From contig CAVYHX010000015.1 of the NCBI GenBank assembly GCA_963768415.1, positions 1-57,585 on the forward strand: DNA of 57,585 nucleotides, read 5' to 3'. Both the position numbers and the translations under genes were made by a program. The notes below the pieces were generated by a model that worked only from the letters and a program-made list of their open reading frames with translations, ran no database searches and was not told the DNA's origin. The stretch is from CAVYHX01 sp963768415. Its GTDB lineage: Bacteria; Pseudomonadota; Gammaproteobacteria; UBA9214. This document shows positions 26,161 through 36,646 of the stretch, one piece after another (position 1 is the stretch's first letter; the number at the start of each line of letters is the position of its first letter).

Positions 26161-26188
26161 CAGGCCGCACGCTCCGGCGTGCGGCCTG
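26161..26188. terminator. GC-rich hairpin between convergent cspD and icd
   Basis: A perfect 12-bp stem, CAGGCCGCACGC and GCGTGCGGCCTG, with a 4-base loop starts 6 bp after the cspD stop. There is no T run on either side, so intrinsic termination may be weak. Position between convergent genes supports a terminator role. Confidence 0.65.
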
Positions 26189-26209
26189 GCAACTCGTCAT
26201 CAGGAACGC

Positions 26210-27466
26210 TCAGGCGTTCTCGATAATCGCCTGCCCGAAACCGGAGCAGCTGACTTTCTTCGCACCATCCATCAAACGCTCGAGGTCATAGGTAACTGTC
26301 TTCGCCGCGATCGCGCCGGACAGGCCCTTGATGATCCTGTCTGCCGCCTCGTTCCAGCCCAGATGACGCAACATCATTTCCGCCGATAGAATCAGAGAAC
26401 TCGGATTGACCTGATCCTTGCCCGCATATTTGGGGGCGGTGCCATGGGTCGCTTCAAACAGCCCGATTTTGTCTGACAGATTGGCGCCGGGCGCCATGCC
26501 GATACCCCCTACCTGTGCGGCAAGGGCATCGGAAATATAATCTCCATTGAGATTCAGGGTCGCGATGACACTGTATTCCGCTGGCCGCAACAGGATCTGC
26601 TGCAGGAACGCATCGGCAATGACATCCTTGATGATGATTTCCCTGCCGCTGTTCGGATTCTTTATACGGCACCACGGGCCGCCATCGATTTCTGTCGCAC
26701 CAAACTCCTCACGGGCGAGCTCATAACCCCAGCTCTTGAACGCGCCTTCCGTAAATTTCATAATGTTGCCCTTGTGTACCAGGGTCAACGAGTCGCGGTC
26801 CTGATCTATGGTGTACTGGATCGCCTTGCGTACCAGGCGTTTGGTTCCGTCTTCCGACACCGGCTTGATCCCGATGCCGGACGTCGCGGGAAAGCGGATT
26901 TTTGTTACACCCATTTCTTTTTGCAAAAAATCAATAACCTTTTTTGCCTCGGCAGAACCCGCCTGCCATTCGATACCGGCATATATGTCTTCAGAGTTCT
27001 CCCTGAAGATCACCATGTTGGTCTTTTCCGGCTCCTTTAGCGGACTCGGTGTACCGGCGAAGTAACGCACCGGTCGCTGGCAGACATACAGATCAAGCTC
27101 CTGGCGCAGGGACACATTCAACGAACGAATCCCCCCTCCAACCGGCGTCGTCAGGGGTCCCTTGATCGCTACGGAGAAGTCACGGATGGCGTCAAGCGTC
27201 TCCCCCGGCAGCCAGGTATCCGCACCATAAACGTCGTTTGCCTTTTCTCCGGCGAAGATTTCCATCCAGACAATGGAGCGCTTGCCCGGGTAGGCGGCCT
27301 CGACTGCCGCATCGACAACCCGGCGCATCACTGGCGTGATATCGACTCCGATTCCGTCACCTTCGATAAAGGGGATGATCGGATGTTCGGGTACGCGCAG
27401 GGAATTGTCTGTATTGACGGTGATTTTCTGACCGTTTTCCGGAACCGTAATTTTTTCGTACGCCAT
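26210..27466 (-). CDS. icd: NADP-dependent isocitrate dehydrogenase
   Basis: TCA-cycle enzyme converting isocitrate to 2-oxoglutarate and NADPH. The 418-residue product is the E. coli Icd type: IPFIEGDGIGVDI at the N-terminus, GGGIRSLNVSLRQELDLYVC carrying the phosphorylatable serine, LVHKGNIMKFTEGAFK, and ATHGTAPKYAGKDQVNP in the cofactor-binding region. The serine environment suggests possible control by AceK, but no aceK is seen here. It starts at 27466, with a strong bidirectional terminator upstream separating it from the next gene. Confidence 0.96.
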   Translation of the reverse strand: MAYEKITVPENGQKITVNTDNSLRVPEHPIIPFIEGDGIGVDITPVMRRVVDAAVEAAYPGKRSIVWMEIFAGEKANDVYGADTWLPGETLDAIRDFSVAIKGPLTTPVGGGIRSLNVSLRQELDLYVCQRPVRYFAGTPSPLKEPEKTNMVIFRENSEDIYAGIEWQAGSAEAKKVIDFLQKEMGVTKIRFPATSGIGIKPVSEDGTKRLVRKAIQYTIDQDRDSLTLVHKGNIMKFTEGAFKSWGYELAREEFGATEIDGGPWCRIKNPNSGREIIIKDVIADAFLQQILLRPAEYSVIATLNLNGDYISDALAAQVGGIGMAPGANLSDKIGLFEATHGTAPKYAGKDQVNPSSLILSAEMMLRHLGWNEAADRIIKGLSGAIAAKTVTYDLERLMDGAKKVSCSGFGQAIIENA

Positions 27467-27540
27467 AGACCTGTCCTGATAGTCAATTTAAGAGGGATGG
27501 TTTCACTGTATAAATATCGTCGCAGCCGAATAATACCCGA

Positions 27541-27574
27541 AAAAAAGGCCCCTGCAGTAACAGGGGCCTTTTTA
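27541..27574. terminator. Bidirectional intrinsic terminator
   Basis: An A-run leads into the stem AAGGCCCCTG, loop CAGTAA, stem CAGGGGCCTT and then TTT, so either strand reads as a GC hairpin followed by U residues. It lies downstream of the secreted-protein gene (27614-28531, minus strand) and ends that transcript before icd. Confidence 0.88.
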
Positions 27575-27613
27575 TAAAACATTGTCTGCAGCTATACAGA
27601 CATTCCGGTTTGC

Positions 27614-28531
27614 CTAGGGCTCTTCACCGGAAGCGTAAATCAGCGCTTCTTCGATGGCACCCGGTGCACACATGATACTCATGAAGGTCGCGCCGGTTTT
27701 GCTGGCCACCATGGGGAGATGCGGCCAGTTGATGGCAATACGGAAACGCGCATACAGCGCATAAGCCGTGCCGTCAGAGACTACGATTTCATAGGGCAGG
27801 TGCGCAGTGGAACGTGGCATGGCCTTGTCGATCCGGCTCATGATGTATTCGTCACCGCTGCAATCATCGCCATCCTTGCCTTTCAGTGCGACACCGAAGA
27901 CGGTCTCGTCCTTGCCGGGGATATCGACGCGGTAGACCTTGGAAGTGCCGCCCTGTCCGGCTGCCAGTGCATCCTCGACGGCCTTGACGGCTTCTGCCTG
28001 GTCGTCGTATTCAGCCAGCTCACTCGGGTCATCGAAATACTCCATCATGATCGTGTAGTGATACTTGCGCAGGTCATCTGCCGTCAGATTCTTCTCCGAC
28101 CCGAAGTCTTTTTGTGCACCGAGGGCACTTTCCAGCTGCGCACGGATATCGGACAGGTCTGATGCCATGCGGTAGGCGGCGGACATATAGACAGGATTGG
28201 TATAGACAACCTCTACTTCACCGCCAACCTTGGTCACCGAGACACGCTGAATCGCGCCATAGGCACCGAATTCAGACTTGGCAGCATGATTTTTCAACGC
28301 ATCGTTGGTAACAACGATGACATGAGCATCAGCGTAAGGTGAATATTCACCAACAACTTCGAAGCCCCCCGCGGTAAGCTTGGACTTGACGCCGGCAGCG
28401 ACGGATGCAACATCCCCGCTGGTGGTGCTGGCCAGTACGAACGGCATCAGGATATCCTCTGCAAATGCAGTCCCCATTGATATAATGGAGATAAATCCCG
28501 CAAATAATGTTTTTCTTAGCAAGGCAGTCAT
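27614..28531 (-). CDS. Exported protein of unknown function
   Basis: The product has about 305 residues with a clear signal peptide (LFAGFISIISMGTAFA, cleavage before EDILMP). The ATG at 28531 has GGAGG 8 bp upstream, which favours it over a TTG two codons earlier. Notable segments are VAAGVKSKLTAGGFEVVGEYSP, resembling DUF302-like repeats of small alpha/beta domains, and a C-terminal SIMCAPGAIEEALIYASG. It has cysteines near residues 225 and 290 that could pair in the periplasm. I do not recognise a family with confidence. It is monocistronic, bounded by a terminator downstream and 295 bp of spacer upstream in which I see no other feature. Confidence 0.7.
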   Translation of the reverse strand: MTALLRKTLFAGFISIISMGTAFAEDILMPFVLASTTSGDVASVAAGVKSKLTAGGFEVVGEYSPYADAHVIVVTNDALKNHAAKSEFGAYGAIQRVSVTKVGGEVEVVYTNPVYMSAAYRMASDLSDIRAQLESALGAQKDFGSEKNLTADDLRKYHYTIMMEYFDDPSELAEYDDQAEAVKAVEDALAAGQGGTSKVYRVDIPGKDETVFGVALKGKDGDDCSGDEYIMSRIDKAMPRSTAHLPYEIVVSDGTAYALYARFRIAINWPHLPMVASKTGATFMSIMCAPGAIEEALIYASGEEP

Positions 28532-28826
28532 TACCAATCCTCCAGTACTTTATAAAAAAGTTTGTGTTTGTTGATCGTTACGTGAATGCGGTGAGATCCT
28601 GCCTGAATAAGGCCTGATAACTCCATCGCTCAGAACGAGTTGCGAAGTATATGGGAATCAGACATGTTGTGCGAGCGTCAATAATTCATCATTATCTGAT
28701 CCGTACTTAACCAATAACGCAGCAGGTCAGACAAAGGTTAACAAGTGCCCACCAGCTTGCCTGGTCCCAGCAATTTATTATGAAGTGACATCACCATATT
28801 TTTATAAGCTACTGATATTGTAAACT

Positions 28827-29273
28827 ATGATCTGGACTCCACATGTAACGGTTGCCGCTGTCATCGAAGCGCGGGGTAAATTTCTGCTGGTTCAGGAACG
28901 AGTGGCGGGTGCATCGGTTTACAACCAGCCCGCCGGTCATCTGGAAGACGGAGAAACACTCGCCGAAGCAGTCATGCGCGAAACGCTGGAAGAAACGGCC
29001 TGGCGTATCCAGGTGGAGGCTATCGTCGGTATTTACCAGTGGCGACACCCTGACACACCGGACACGTTTCTGCGTATCACGTTTGCGGGCAGCTGCCTTC
29101 ACCATGAACCGGAACGCACACTGGATACCGGCATCGAGCGTGCCCTCTGGCTGCCGGCTGACGCTATTCGCCAGCAAGCGGACCGGTTACGCAGCCCGAT
29201 GGTTATGCGTTCGATCGACGATTATCTCGCCGGAGCGTCCTGGCCGCTGTCCCTGCTTGCACAGATTGAATGA
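28827..29273 (+). CDS. nudJ: NUDIX hydrolase, NudJ-like
   Basis: The 148-residue protein has the Nudix box GHLEDGETLAEAVMRETLEE (final Gly replaced by Ala in ETAW). Its N-terminus TPHVTVAAVIEARGKFLLVQE is that of NudJ (YmfB), a pyrimidine-diphosphate and HMP-PP phosphatase. It lies just upstream of mnmA, as in E. coli and Pseudomonas, with a 75-bp gap. The substrate is not determinable from sequence. Confidence 0.9.
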   Translation: MIWTPHVTVAAVIEARGKFLLVQERVAGASVYNQPAGHLEDGETLAEAVMRETLEETAWRIQVEAIVGIYQWRHPDTPDTFLRITFAGSCLHHEPERTLDTGIERALWLPADAIRQQADRLRSPMVMRSIDDYLAGASWPLSLLAQIE

Positions 29274-29348
29274 CACGGTCCGCCAGCTCCACCACCCTGC
29301 GCGCAGCGCCCGGCCGGCATGCCGGCAGCATCCCGGGTAGGCACTGAC

Positions 29349-30437
29349 ATGAGTCACATCATTGTCGGACTTTCCGGCGGCGTCGACTCGGCAGTAGCGG
29401 CATTGCGTCTGCAGCAACAGGGGCATCAGCTTGCGGCAGTCTTCATGAAAAACTGGGATGAAGACGATGCAGCGGACTACTGCCCGGCAAAACAGGATCT
29501 CGCTGATGCACGCGCAATCGCAGACCGGCTGCAAATTGAATTACAGACCGTCAGTTTCTCGGCTGAATACTGGGATCGGGTATTCGCGCACTTCCTGGCG
29601 GAGTACCAGGCGGGACGCACACCGAATCCCGACATTGTCTGCAACCGGGAAATCAAGTTTAGCGCCTTCCTGGACTACGCCACCGGGCTGGGAGCCGAAT
29701 TTATCGCTACGGGTCATTATGCGCGCCTCGGCAACACCACACCGGTACAGCTGCTCAAGGGTCGGGACATCCACAAAGACCAGACGTATTTTCTGCACAC
29801 ACTGACCCAGGCCCAGCTGCAACATAGCCTGTTTCCTGTCGGCGATCTCCCCAAGCCCGAAGTGCGCCGGCTGGCGCTGCGTGCGGGGTTCCCGAATTAC
29901 GACAAGAAGGACAGCACCGGCATCTGCTTCATCGGCGAACGCCGTTTCAGCGATTTCCTGGCCCGTTACCTGCGCAAGAATCCCGGCGAGATCCGCAGCA
30001 TGGATAATGAGGTTATCGGCACCCATGACGGGCTGATGTTCTACACCATCGGTCAGCGCCAGGGACTCGGGATCGGCGGGCGCCGCAAGGCCTCGGGGGA
30101 ACCCTGGTATGTGGCGGGCAAGGATATGGAAAATAATATATTACGTGTCGTGCAGGGCGTGGATCATCCCGCCCTGTACCGCGCGGAATTACGCGCGACT
30201 CAACTACACTGGATATCCGGGAGCCCGCCTGAAATGCCGTATACCTGCACAGCCCGCATCCGCCATCAGCAGCCGGTACAGGCATGCACCCTGTTCTCAC
30301 GGGGAGACAATGAATGCTGGACACGTTTCGAAACACCACAGCGTGCTGTCACGCCGGGCCAGTCCGTGGTGTTTTATGCGGGCGAGGCGTGCCTGGGTGG
30401 CGGCATCATTGAGACTGACAGGGACCAGGCGTCATGA
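29349..30437 (+). CDS. mnmA: tRNA-specific 2-thiouridylase
   Basis: It inserts sulfur at U34 of Glu, Gln and Lys tRNAs. The PP-loop ATPase motif GLSGGVDSAVAAL is at the N-terminus. The catalytic cysteines lie in NPDIVCNREIKF and DSTGICFIGERRF, and the pattern TGHYAR is present. I chose MSHIIVGLSGG at 29349 over an upstream in-frame ATG. Its stop overlaps the hflD start by 4 bp. Confidence 0.95.
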   Translation: MSHIIVGLSGGVDSAVAALRLQQQGHQLAAVFMKNWDEDDAADYCPAKQDLADARAIADRLQIELQTVSFSAEYWDRVFAHFLAEYQAGRTPNPDIVCNREIKFSAFLDYATGLGAEFIATGHYARLGNTTPVQLLKGRDIHKDQTYFLHTLTQAQLQHSLFPVGDLPKPEVRRLALRAGFPNYDKKDSTGICFIGERRFSDFLARYLRKNPGEIRSMDNEVIGTHDGLMFYTIGQRQGLGIGGRRKASGEPWYVAGKDMENNILRVVQGVDHPALYRAELRATQLHWISGSPPEMPYTCTARIRHQQPVQACTLFSRGDNECWTRFETPQRAVTPGQSVVFYAGEACLGGGIIETDRDQAS

Positions 30438-31066
30438 AATCGGGTAACCGTGAACGTACCATTGCGCTCGCCGGCATGTTCCAGGCGGTCAACCTTGTCC
30501 TGCAGACTGCCAGGGGCGAGGCGCGCAACCCGGACGATACCAGCACCTGCATCGGCAGCATCTTCAATACAGACCCGGATACCGCCATTGCCGTATATGG
30601 TAATCCGGCAAATCTTTATACCGGCCTCGATCTGCTCGGGAAACAACTCGAAAACAACAGGCAACGGAATATGGAAATGACCCGCCACGTCATTACCCTG
30701 ATCCATCTGGAACACAAGCTGGGCCGCAAACAGGCACTGCTCGATCTGATCGGGGCCGGTATCGACAAGGCACGGGGACAACTCGAATTCTTCGACATGA
30801 TGCACAGCTCGGTCATTGCGGCCCTGGCGGAGGTATACAAACAGTCAGTCAGCACACTGCAGCCGCGCATCCTGGTCAGCGGCGATCCGGTGATCCTCGA
30901 TAACCCTGAAAACAAGAACATGATCCGGGCCCTGTTACTTGCCGCCATGCGTGCCGCCGTGCTGTGGCGGCAATGCGGCGGGAATCGATTCAGACTCATT
31001 TTTCAGCGCAAACCCCTGCTCGAATGCAGCCGGACGCTACTCGAGGAGATACGCGGCGGGCGCTAG
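30434..31066 (+). CDS. hflD: HflD, high-frequency lysogenization protein homolog
   Basis: The 210-residue largely helical protein begins ERTIALAGMFQAVNLVLQ, with TDPDTAIAVYGNPANLYTGL near residue 50 and HVITLIHLEHKL in the middle, the HflD/YcfC pattern. In E. coli it binds lambda CII at the inner membrane; its normal role is unclear. It is translationally coupled to mnmA (ATGA overlap), the usual arrangement. Confidence 0.92.
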   Translation: MKSGNRERTIALAGMFQAVNLVLQTARGEARNPDDTSTCIGSIFNTDPDTAIAVYGNPANLYTGLDLLGKQLENNRQRNMEMTRHVITLIHLEHKLGRKQALLDLIGAGIDKARGQLEFFDMMHSSVIAALAEVYKQSVSTLQPRILVSGDPVILDNPENKNMIRALLLAAMRAAVLWRQCGGNRFRLIFQRKPLLECSRTLLEEIRGGR

Positions 31067-31163
31067 TCCGGCCGGTGTGTGCCCGTGTATACTTGCCGCC
31101 TTTCGGGCACCACGGCAAACCGTGGCAGGACACCCCAGACTGCATGGCAGAACAGGAGCATTC

Positions 31164-33835
31164 ATGGTCAACAGCTTCAGAACCAGGGACACACTCGACG
31201 TCAATCATCGAACCTACGAAATTTTCAGTCTGCGCAAACTAAGCAGGCAGCACGATGTGACCCGACTGCCCTACACGCTGAAAATACTGCTGGAGAACCT
31301 GCTGCGATATGAAGACGGCAATACCGTCAAACAGGGTGACATCGAGGCACTGGTCAACTGGAAACCGCAAGCCGAACCGGAGACCGAGATCGCCTTTCGC
31401 CCGGCACGGGTTCTGATGCAGGATTTTACCGGCGTGCCGGCCATTGTCGACCTGGCTGCCATGCGTGACGCCATGACGCAACTGGGAGGCGACCCGGACC
31501 GGATCAACCCGCTGCAACCCGCGGAACTGGTGATCGACCACTCGGTGCAGGTGGACAGCTTCGGTTCCCTGAACGCAATCGACCTCAACAGCGAACTGGA
31601 GTACCGGCGCAACCAGGAGCGCTACAGCTTTCTCAAATGGGGCCAGAAGGCATTTTCCAACTTCAAGGTAGTGCCCCCGGATACCGGGATTGTGCACCAG
31701 GTGAATCTCGAATACCTGGCGCGCGTGGTTTTCTACAAATTCGCCGACGGTGTTAACCAGGCCTACCCGGATACACTGGTGGGTACCGACTCGCATACCA
31801 CCATGATCAATGGTCTGGGCGTGCTGGGCTGGGGTGTCGGCGGGATCGAGGCCGAGGCCGCGATGCTGGGACAGCCGATTTCGATGCTGATCCCGCAGGT
31901 CGTTGGCTTTCGCCTCACCGGCAAGCTGCCGGAGGGCGCTACCGCGACCGACCTCGTGCTGACCGTGGTCGAAATACTGCGCAAGCATGGTGTCGTCGGG
32001 AAGTTCGTGGAATTTTTCGGTGATGGCCTGGACTACCTGACACTCGCGGACCGCGCCACCATCGCCAACATGGCGCCGGAATACGGGGCTACCTGCGGCT
32101 TCTTTCCGGTCGATCGCGAGACGCTGAATTATTTGAAGCTGAGTGGCCGCAGTGAACTGGACATCGCCCTGGTAGAGGCCTATGCACGCGAGCAACTGAT
32201 GTTCTGGGAGCCGGGCGTCGCGGAAGCGCAATACACCAGCGTAGTCGAGCTCGATCTGGCCACAGTTGAACCCAGCCTTGCGGGCCCCAAGCGTCCCCAG
32301 GACCGGGTTGGCCTGAAGGACATCAAGCCGCGGTTTCTGGAGGCGCTGGCCGCGCTCAAGCAGGAACGTAATCTCGTCAGCAAACCGGTCAGTACCGAGA
32401 TCAACGGCGACAACGGTCGAGCTGCAGGACGGCGCCGTGGTCATTGCAGCCATCACTTCGTGCACCAACACATCCAATCCTTCGGTCATGATTGGCGCCG
32501 GTCTGGTTGCCCAAAAGGCGCTGGCCCTGGGCCTGAAGGTGAAACCCTGGGTCAAGACGTCCCTGGCCCCGGGATCACGGGTAGTCACAGAGTACCTGAA
32601 AAAGGCCGGCTTGATGGATGCCCTGCAGGCGCACGGCTTCCATACCGTTGGCTATGGCTGTACCACCTGCATCGGCAACTCGGGCCCCCTGCCGGAACCG
32701 GTCTCGAAGGCCATTCATGCAGGCAATCTGTCGGTATGCTCCGTGCTGTCCGGGAATCGCAATTTCGAAGGCCGGGTGCACGCGGAAGTACGCATGAATT
32801 ACCTGGCTTCGCCACCGCTGGTGGTGGCCTATGCCCTGGCCGGTCGTATGGATATCGATATCCAGAACGAACCACTGGGTAACGATCAGCGACGGCAATC
32901 CTGTTTATCTGAAGGATATCTGGCCCGCCCAGGACGAGATCAGGGCGGTCATTGCCAAGAGCGTGAATGAAGAGGAGTTCCGGCAAACCTATGAGCATGT
33001 ATTTACCGGTGAAACGCGCTGGAATGCCCTTGTGTCTCCGGAAGACGATCGCTATGCCTGGCAGGCCGACTCGACCTACATCAGAAAACCACCCTATTTT
33101 GACGGCATCCGCATGGAACCGGGCGCTATCACTCCCATCCAGGCCGCCCGCGTGCTCGCCCTGCTCGGCGACTCGGTCACCACCGATCACATCTCGCCGG
33201 CAGGCGCCATCAAACCCGACAGCCCGGCGGGTGAATACCTGACGTCACTCGGGGTGGCACACGGAGATTTCAATTCACTTGGCTCACGGCGCGGTAATCA
33301 CGAAGTCATGATGCGCGGCACCTTCGCCAATATTCGCCTGCGTAACCGCCTGGCGCCCGGCACCGAGGGCGGCATTACCGTCCATCAACCCGGCGGTGAA
33401 CAAATGACGATATTCGCTGCATCCGAACGCTATGCGGCCGAAGGCGTCCCGCTGATTATTCTTGCCGGCAAGGAGTATGGCTCGGGTTCCTCGCGCGACT
33501 GGGCCGCGAAGGGTCCACGGCTGCTCGGGCGTGCGTGCCGTCATCGCCGAGAGTTATGAACGCATCCATCGCTCGAATCTGATCGGTATGGGCATCCTGC
33601 CGCTGCAGTTCCTGCCGGGAGATTCGGCCGACAGCCTGGGACTGACGGGACAGGAAAGTTACGACATCGGCGGCCTGCAGGAAGGGCTCACCGAATCGAT
33701 ACCGGTTACGGCTACCGCAGCGGACGGCAGGCAGACGGTCTTTGAGGCGCGGTGCGCATCGATACACCGCAAGAATTCGAATACTACCGGCACGGGGGTA
33801 TTCTGCATTATGTCCTGCGGCAGCTGGCTGCATGA
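31164..33835 (+). CDS. acnA: Aconitate hydratase A, four frameshifts
   Basis: It isomerises citrate and isocitrate on a 4Fe-4S cluster. The start at 31164 gives MVNSFRTRDTLDVNHRTYEIF, then LVGTDSHTTMINGLGVLGWG (first cluster Cys region is SCTNTSNPSVM). GYGCTTCIGNSGPL has the other cluster cysteines, followed by LLGDSVTTDHISPAGAI and KEYGSGSSRDWAAKG. Frames change near 32416, 32890, 33538 and 33751, and each is repaired by one base. The repaired protein of about 889 residues ends HYVLRQLAA, matching E. coli AcnA length. It sits between hflD and purB, which are usually neighbours, with a 97-bp gap before it. Confidence 0.93.
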
Positions 33836-33873
33836 AGCATTGCCTTACTTTCAGTTACCCGGCGAGGAATTAA

Positions 33874-35265
33874 ATGGACCTGTCACAACTTACTGCGATT
33901 TCCCCGATTGATGGCCGTTATGGTGCAAAAACGGAATCCTTGCGCCCGATCTTCAGCGAGTATGGGCTTATCCGTCATCGCGTCCAGGTGGAAATACGCT
34001 GGCTGCAGGCACTGGCGGCCCACGACGCCATCCATGAAGTACCCGCGCTCAGCACACATGCGGAGCGGCTGCTCAATGACATCGCGGACAACTTCAGCGA
34101 GCAGGATGCCCAGCGCATCAAGAATATCGAGCGCACGACCAACCACGACGTCAAGGCGGTCGAGTATTTTCTGAAAGAAAGGATCGCCGGAAATGAAGAG
34201 CTGGAAGCCATCAGCGAATTCATTCATTTTGCCTGCACTTCGGAAGACATCAACAATCTGGCCTATGCACTCATGCTGCAGGAGGCACGCAACCAGTCGC
34301 TGCTGTCGCTGCTGGACGATGTCATCAAAACAATCAGTGGACTCGCGCAGCGCTATGCCGACGCACCCATGCTCGCACGCACCCATGGCCAGACCGCCTC
34401 ACCCACCACGGTCGGCAAGGAAATGGCCGTTTTTGCGCTGCGCCTGCAACGCCAGCGCGAGCAGTACGCCGCCATTCCGATGCTCGGTAAAATGAACGGT
34501 GCCGTTGGTAACTACAATGCTCACCGGGTTACCTATCCCGATATGGACTGGCCGGCATTTTCCGGGCAATTCATCAACAGCCTGGGACTGGAAATGAATC
34601 CCTGCACTACCCAGATCGAGCCGCATGATTATATGGCCGAGCAGTTCGATGCCCTTGCCCGTTTCAATACGATATTGATCGACTTCTGCCGCGATGTGTG
34701 GGGCTATATCTCGCTCGGTTACTTCAGGCAAAAAACCGTAGCCACCGAGGTCGGCTCTTCAACCATGCCGCACAAGGTGAACCCCATCGATTTCGAAAAC
34801 AGCGAAGGTAATCTGGGTATTGCCAATGCCCTGTTTGCACACCTCGGCGCCAAGCTGCCGATCTCGCGCTGGCAGCGCGACCTCAGTGACTCGACCGTGC
34901 TGCGCACCATCGGTGTGGCCATTGCCCACAGCGTGATCGCCTACGAGTCCTGCCTGAAGGGCATCGGGAAGCTGGAGCTCAACACGGCCCGCACCATGGA
35001 AGACCTGGACAACAGCTGGGAAGTTCTCGCCGAGGCGCTGCAGACCGTCATGCGGCGTTACGGCATCGAGAAACCCTACGAGAAACTCAAGGACCTGACT
35101 CGTGACCGCGATGTCAACCAGGCAACGCTGCAGGAATTCATCCAGTCACTGGACTTGCCGGATGCGATCAAATCGGACCTCGGCAAACTGACGCCTGCCA
35201 CCTACACCGGCAATGCCAGTGAGCAGGCGCGTACCATGCTGTCGGCACAGGCGCCCAGGCACTGA
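33874..35265 (+). CDS. purB: Adenylosuccinate lyase
   Basis: It acts twice in purine synthesis, splitting fumarate from SAICAR and adenylosuccinate. The 463-residue protein is the long gammaproteobacterial type: LTAISPIDGRYG at the N-terminus, RTHGQTASPTTVGKE with the catalytic His, and the fumarase-superfamily signature GSSTMPHKVNPIDFENSE. The start at 33874 is preceded by GAGGAATTAA. It follows acnA by 38 bp. Confidence 0.96.
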   Translation: MDLSQLTAISPIDGRYGAKTESLRPIFSEYGLIRHRVQVEIRWLQALAAHDAIHEVPALSTHAERLLNDIADNFSEQDAQRIKNIERTTNHDVKAVEYFLKERIAGNEELEAISEFIHFACTSEDINNLAYALMLQEARNQSLLSLLDDVIKTISGLAQRYADAPMLARTHGQTASPTTVGKEMAVFALRLQRQREQYAAIPMLGKMNGAVGNYNAHRVTYPDMDWPAFSGQFINSLGLEMNPCTTQIEPHDYMAEQFDALARFNTILIDFCRDVWGYISLGYFRQKTVATEVGSSTMPHKVNPIDFENSEGNLGIANALFAHLGAKLPISRWQRDLSDSTVLRTIGVAIAHSVIAYESCLKGIGKLELNTARTMEDLDNSWEVLAEALQTVMRRYGIEKPYEKLKDLTRDRDVNQATLQEFIQSLDLPDAIKSDLGKLTPATYTGNASEQARTMLSAQAPRH

Positions 35266-35735
35266 ACGAATCGCGGGGCAGGAATTCACGCGTACCGGAA
35301 CATGCGTCATTCCGGATTATTGCAGCAGACTGGCAACGCGACCGGTCGGCCATCCGGCGGGTCCGCCGTGCGGTCTTTATTCTGGAACAGGGTATCGCGG
35401 AGACACTCGAATGGGATGGACTGGACGCTGCCTGCCGGCACGTCCTCGCCATCACAGCTGCAGATGAACCCGTTGGCACGGGACGCCTGCAGGTGGACGG
35501 GCGTATCGGCCGCATGGCAGTCCTGGCGGCCTGGCGCGGCAAGGGCATTGGCAAGTCAATCCTTGCCGCGCTGCTGCAACAGGCCGAACTGCAACACCAG
35601 CCACGGGTCTACCTGCATGCGCAGGTCCGGGCCATCGACTTCTACTTGAAAACCGGTTTCGAAACAGTCGGCTCACCTTTTACCGAGGCGGGCATCGAGC
35701 ATGTCTGTCTGGAAAAAATACTGGCTAGTACCTAA
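35262..35735 (+). CDS. GNAT-family acetyltransferase, start uncertain
   Basis: An open frame reads FRIIAADWQRDRSAIRRVRR, then VFILEQGIAETLEWDGLDAA, and the acetyl-CoA loop region GRMAVLAAWRGKGIGKSIL, with AIDFYLKTGFETVGSPFTEAG near the end. This is the ElaA/YjcF-like GNAT layout, about 150 residues. The frame has no ATG, GTG or TTG before the conserved region; it is open only from 35223. A CTG at 35262 overlapping the purB stop is one possibility, a missing base near the start another. The acceptor is unknown. Confidence 0.75.
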   Translation: MNESRGRNSRVPEHASFRIIAADWQRDRSAIRRVRRAVFILEQGIAETLEWDGLDAACRHVLAITAADEPVGTGRLQVDGRIGRMAVLAAWRGKGIGKSILAALLQQAELQHQPRVYLHAQVRAIDFYLKTGFETVGSPFTEAGIEHVCLEKILAST

Positions 35736-36646
35736 GAACAATATACGCAAGCAGGCATTGCCAGTAGCATATTAATCAGTGACGCTTAAATCAAGAATGG
35801 CAGTCTCCTCTCTATAGCGTCACCGGCACGCCTCGCCTCCCTTCCGCGAGGCGTGCCTCTATGCAGGCATGCAAATTCCCGGTGTTGTTACAGCCGCCTG
35901 ATGCCGGCACCGAAAACCACAGCGTTCCCGGGACAGCCGGCAACTATGTAAGGTTTTCATAAATTTCGTCTGGCATTCCTTACACAATACCATCCGCACC
36001 AGATCCCGCAGCGCCACTAATTGCCTCTATTCCAGTCTATTTTTCCAACAGGCTTGTAACTTGCATGGTGTATACCGGCCATTAAGACTTTTGCGCAGAT
36101 ATTTCCCACATAACCACAAACGCGCGGGGGAATGGTAATTGACATAACAACAAACAGAAGAGTCCGGCCTGCTGACCGGCGGCAGGAATTGACTATGCCG
36201 AAGACGCCATTCAAGGACAGCCACGGGGCCACCGTCAGGGAGAATCGCCGCCAAAGACCGGACAGGCGAAAACAGGCATGGGCACAAAAACCCTGACTCC
36301 GGCTTGGCGCATAACCGCGCACGGATAATAGATTCCGCGCCCGCTTTGCTGACCGGACCCTGTGCCGCCAGCAGCCAACTGGCTGAAAGTCACCGGCGCG
36401 CCGGCATCAATTACACGTCATGATGTTACTACCATCCGGGTAAGCATCGATTTACCGCTAATCCCTATCCGCATGAATTTAAATCTCTAATCAATGCAAC
36501 ACCCTCGTTTCAGTGTCACTGTCGAATAAATCTCCGGGGTAAGCTTTATCCTCTGCCGCCTGCAAATAAAATAATTCATGCAATAATCATCAGACAAACC
36601 TCCGGCATGGAATGCCACGGCAACAACAGATCCAGGGAGCATGGAT
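35736..36646. other. 911-bp non-coding region upstream of the RHS gene
   Basis: No reading frame here looks like a protein. A GC-rich hairpin lies at 35826-35856 (separate entry). TTGACA occurs at 36139-36144 but without a convincing -10 box. The stretch around 36480-36600 is A+T-rich and could hold the RHS promoter, but I cannot point to one. It is the left boundary of the accessory island. Confidence 0.6.
35826..35856. terminator. Hairpin downstream of the GNAT gene
   Basis: A perfect 11-bp stem, GCACGCCTCGC and GCGAGGCGTGC, with loop CTCCCTTCC, lies about 90 bp after the acetyltransferase stop. No T run follows (CTCTATG), so it may be a weak or factor-assisted terminator of the purB unit. 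Confidence 0.55.

Noticed and set aside
31239..32588. 449-codon open frame antisense to acnA
   Set aside because: It is a shadow of GC-rich aconitase codons; the aconitase motifs on the plus strand are unmistakable.
31164..33835. acnA as a true pseudogene
   Set aside because: Four one-base fixes restore 889 residues with every cluster and active-site motif, and serS and rarA show the same kind of defect, so errors are more likely than decay.
36017..36322. 101-codon minus-strand open frame in the pre-RHS gap
   Set aside because: It has no plausible start signal, composition or motif, and a second overlapping frame is equally open.
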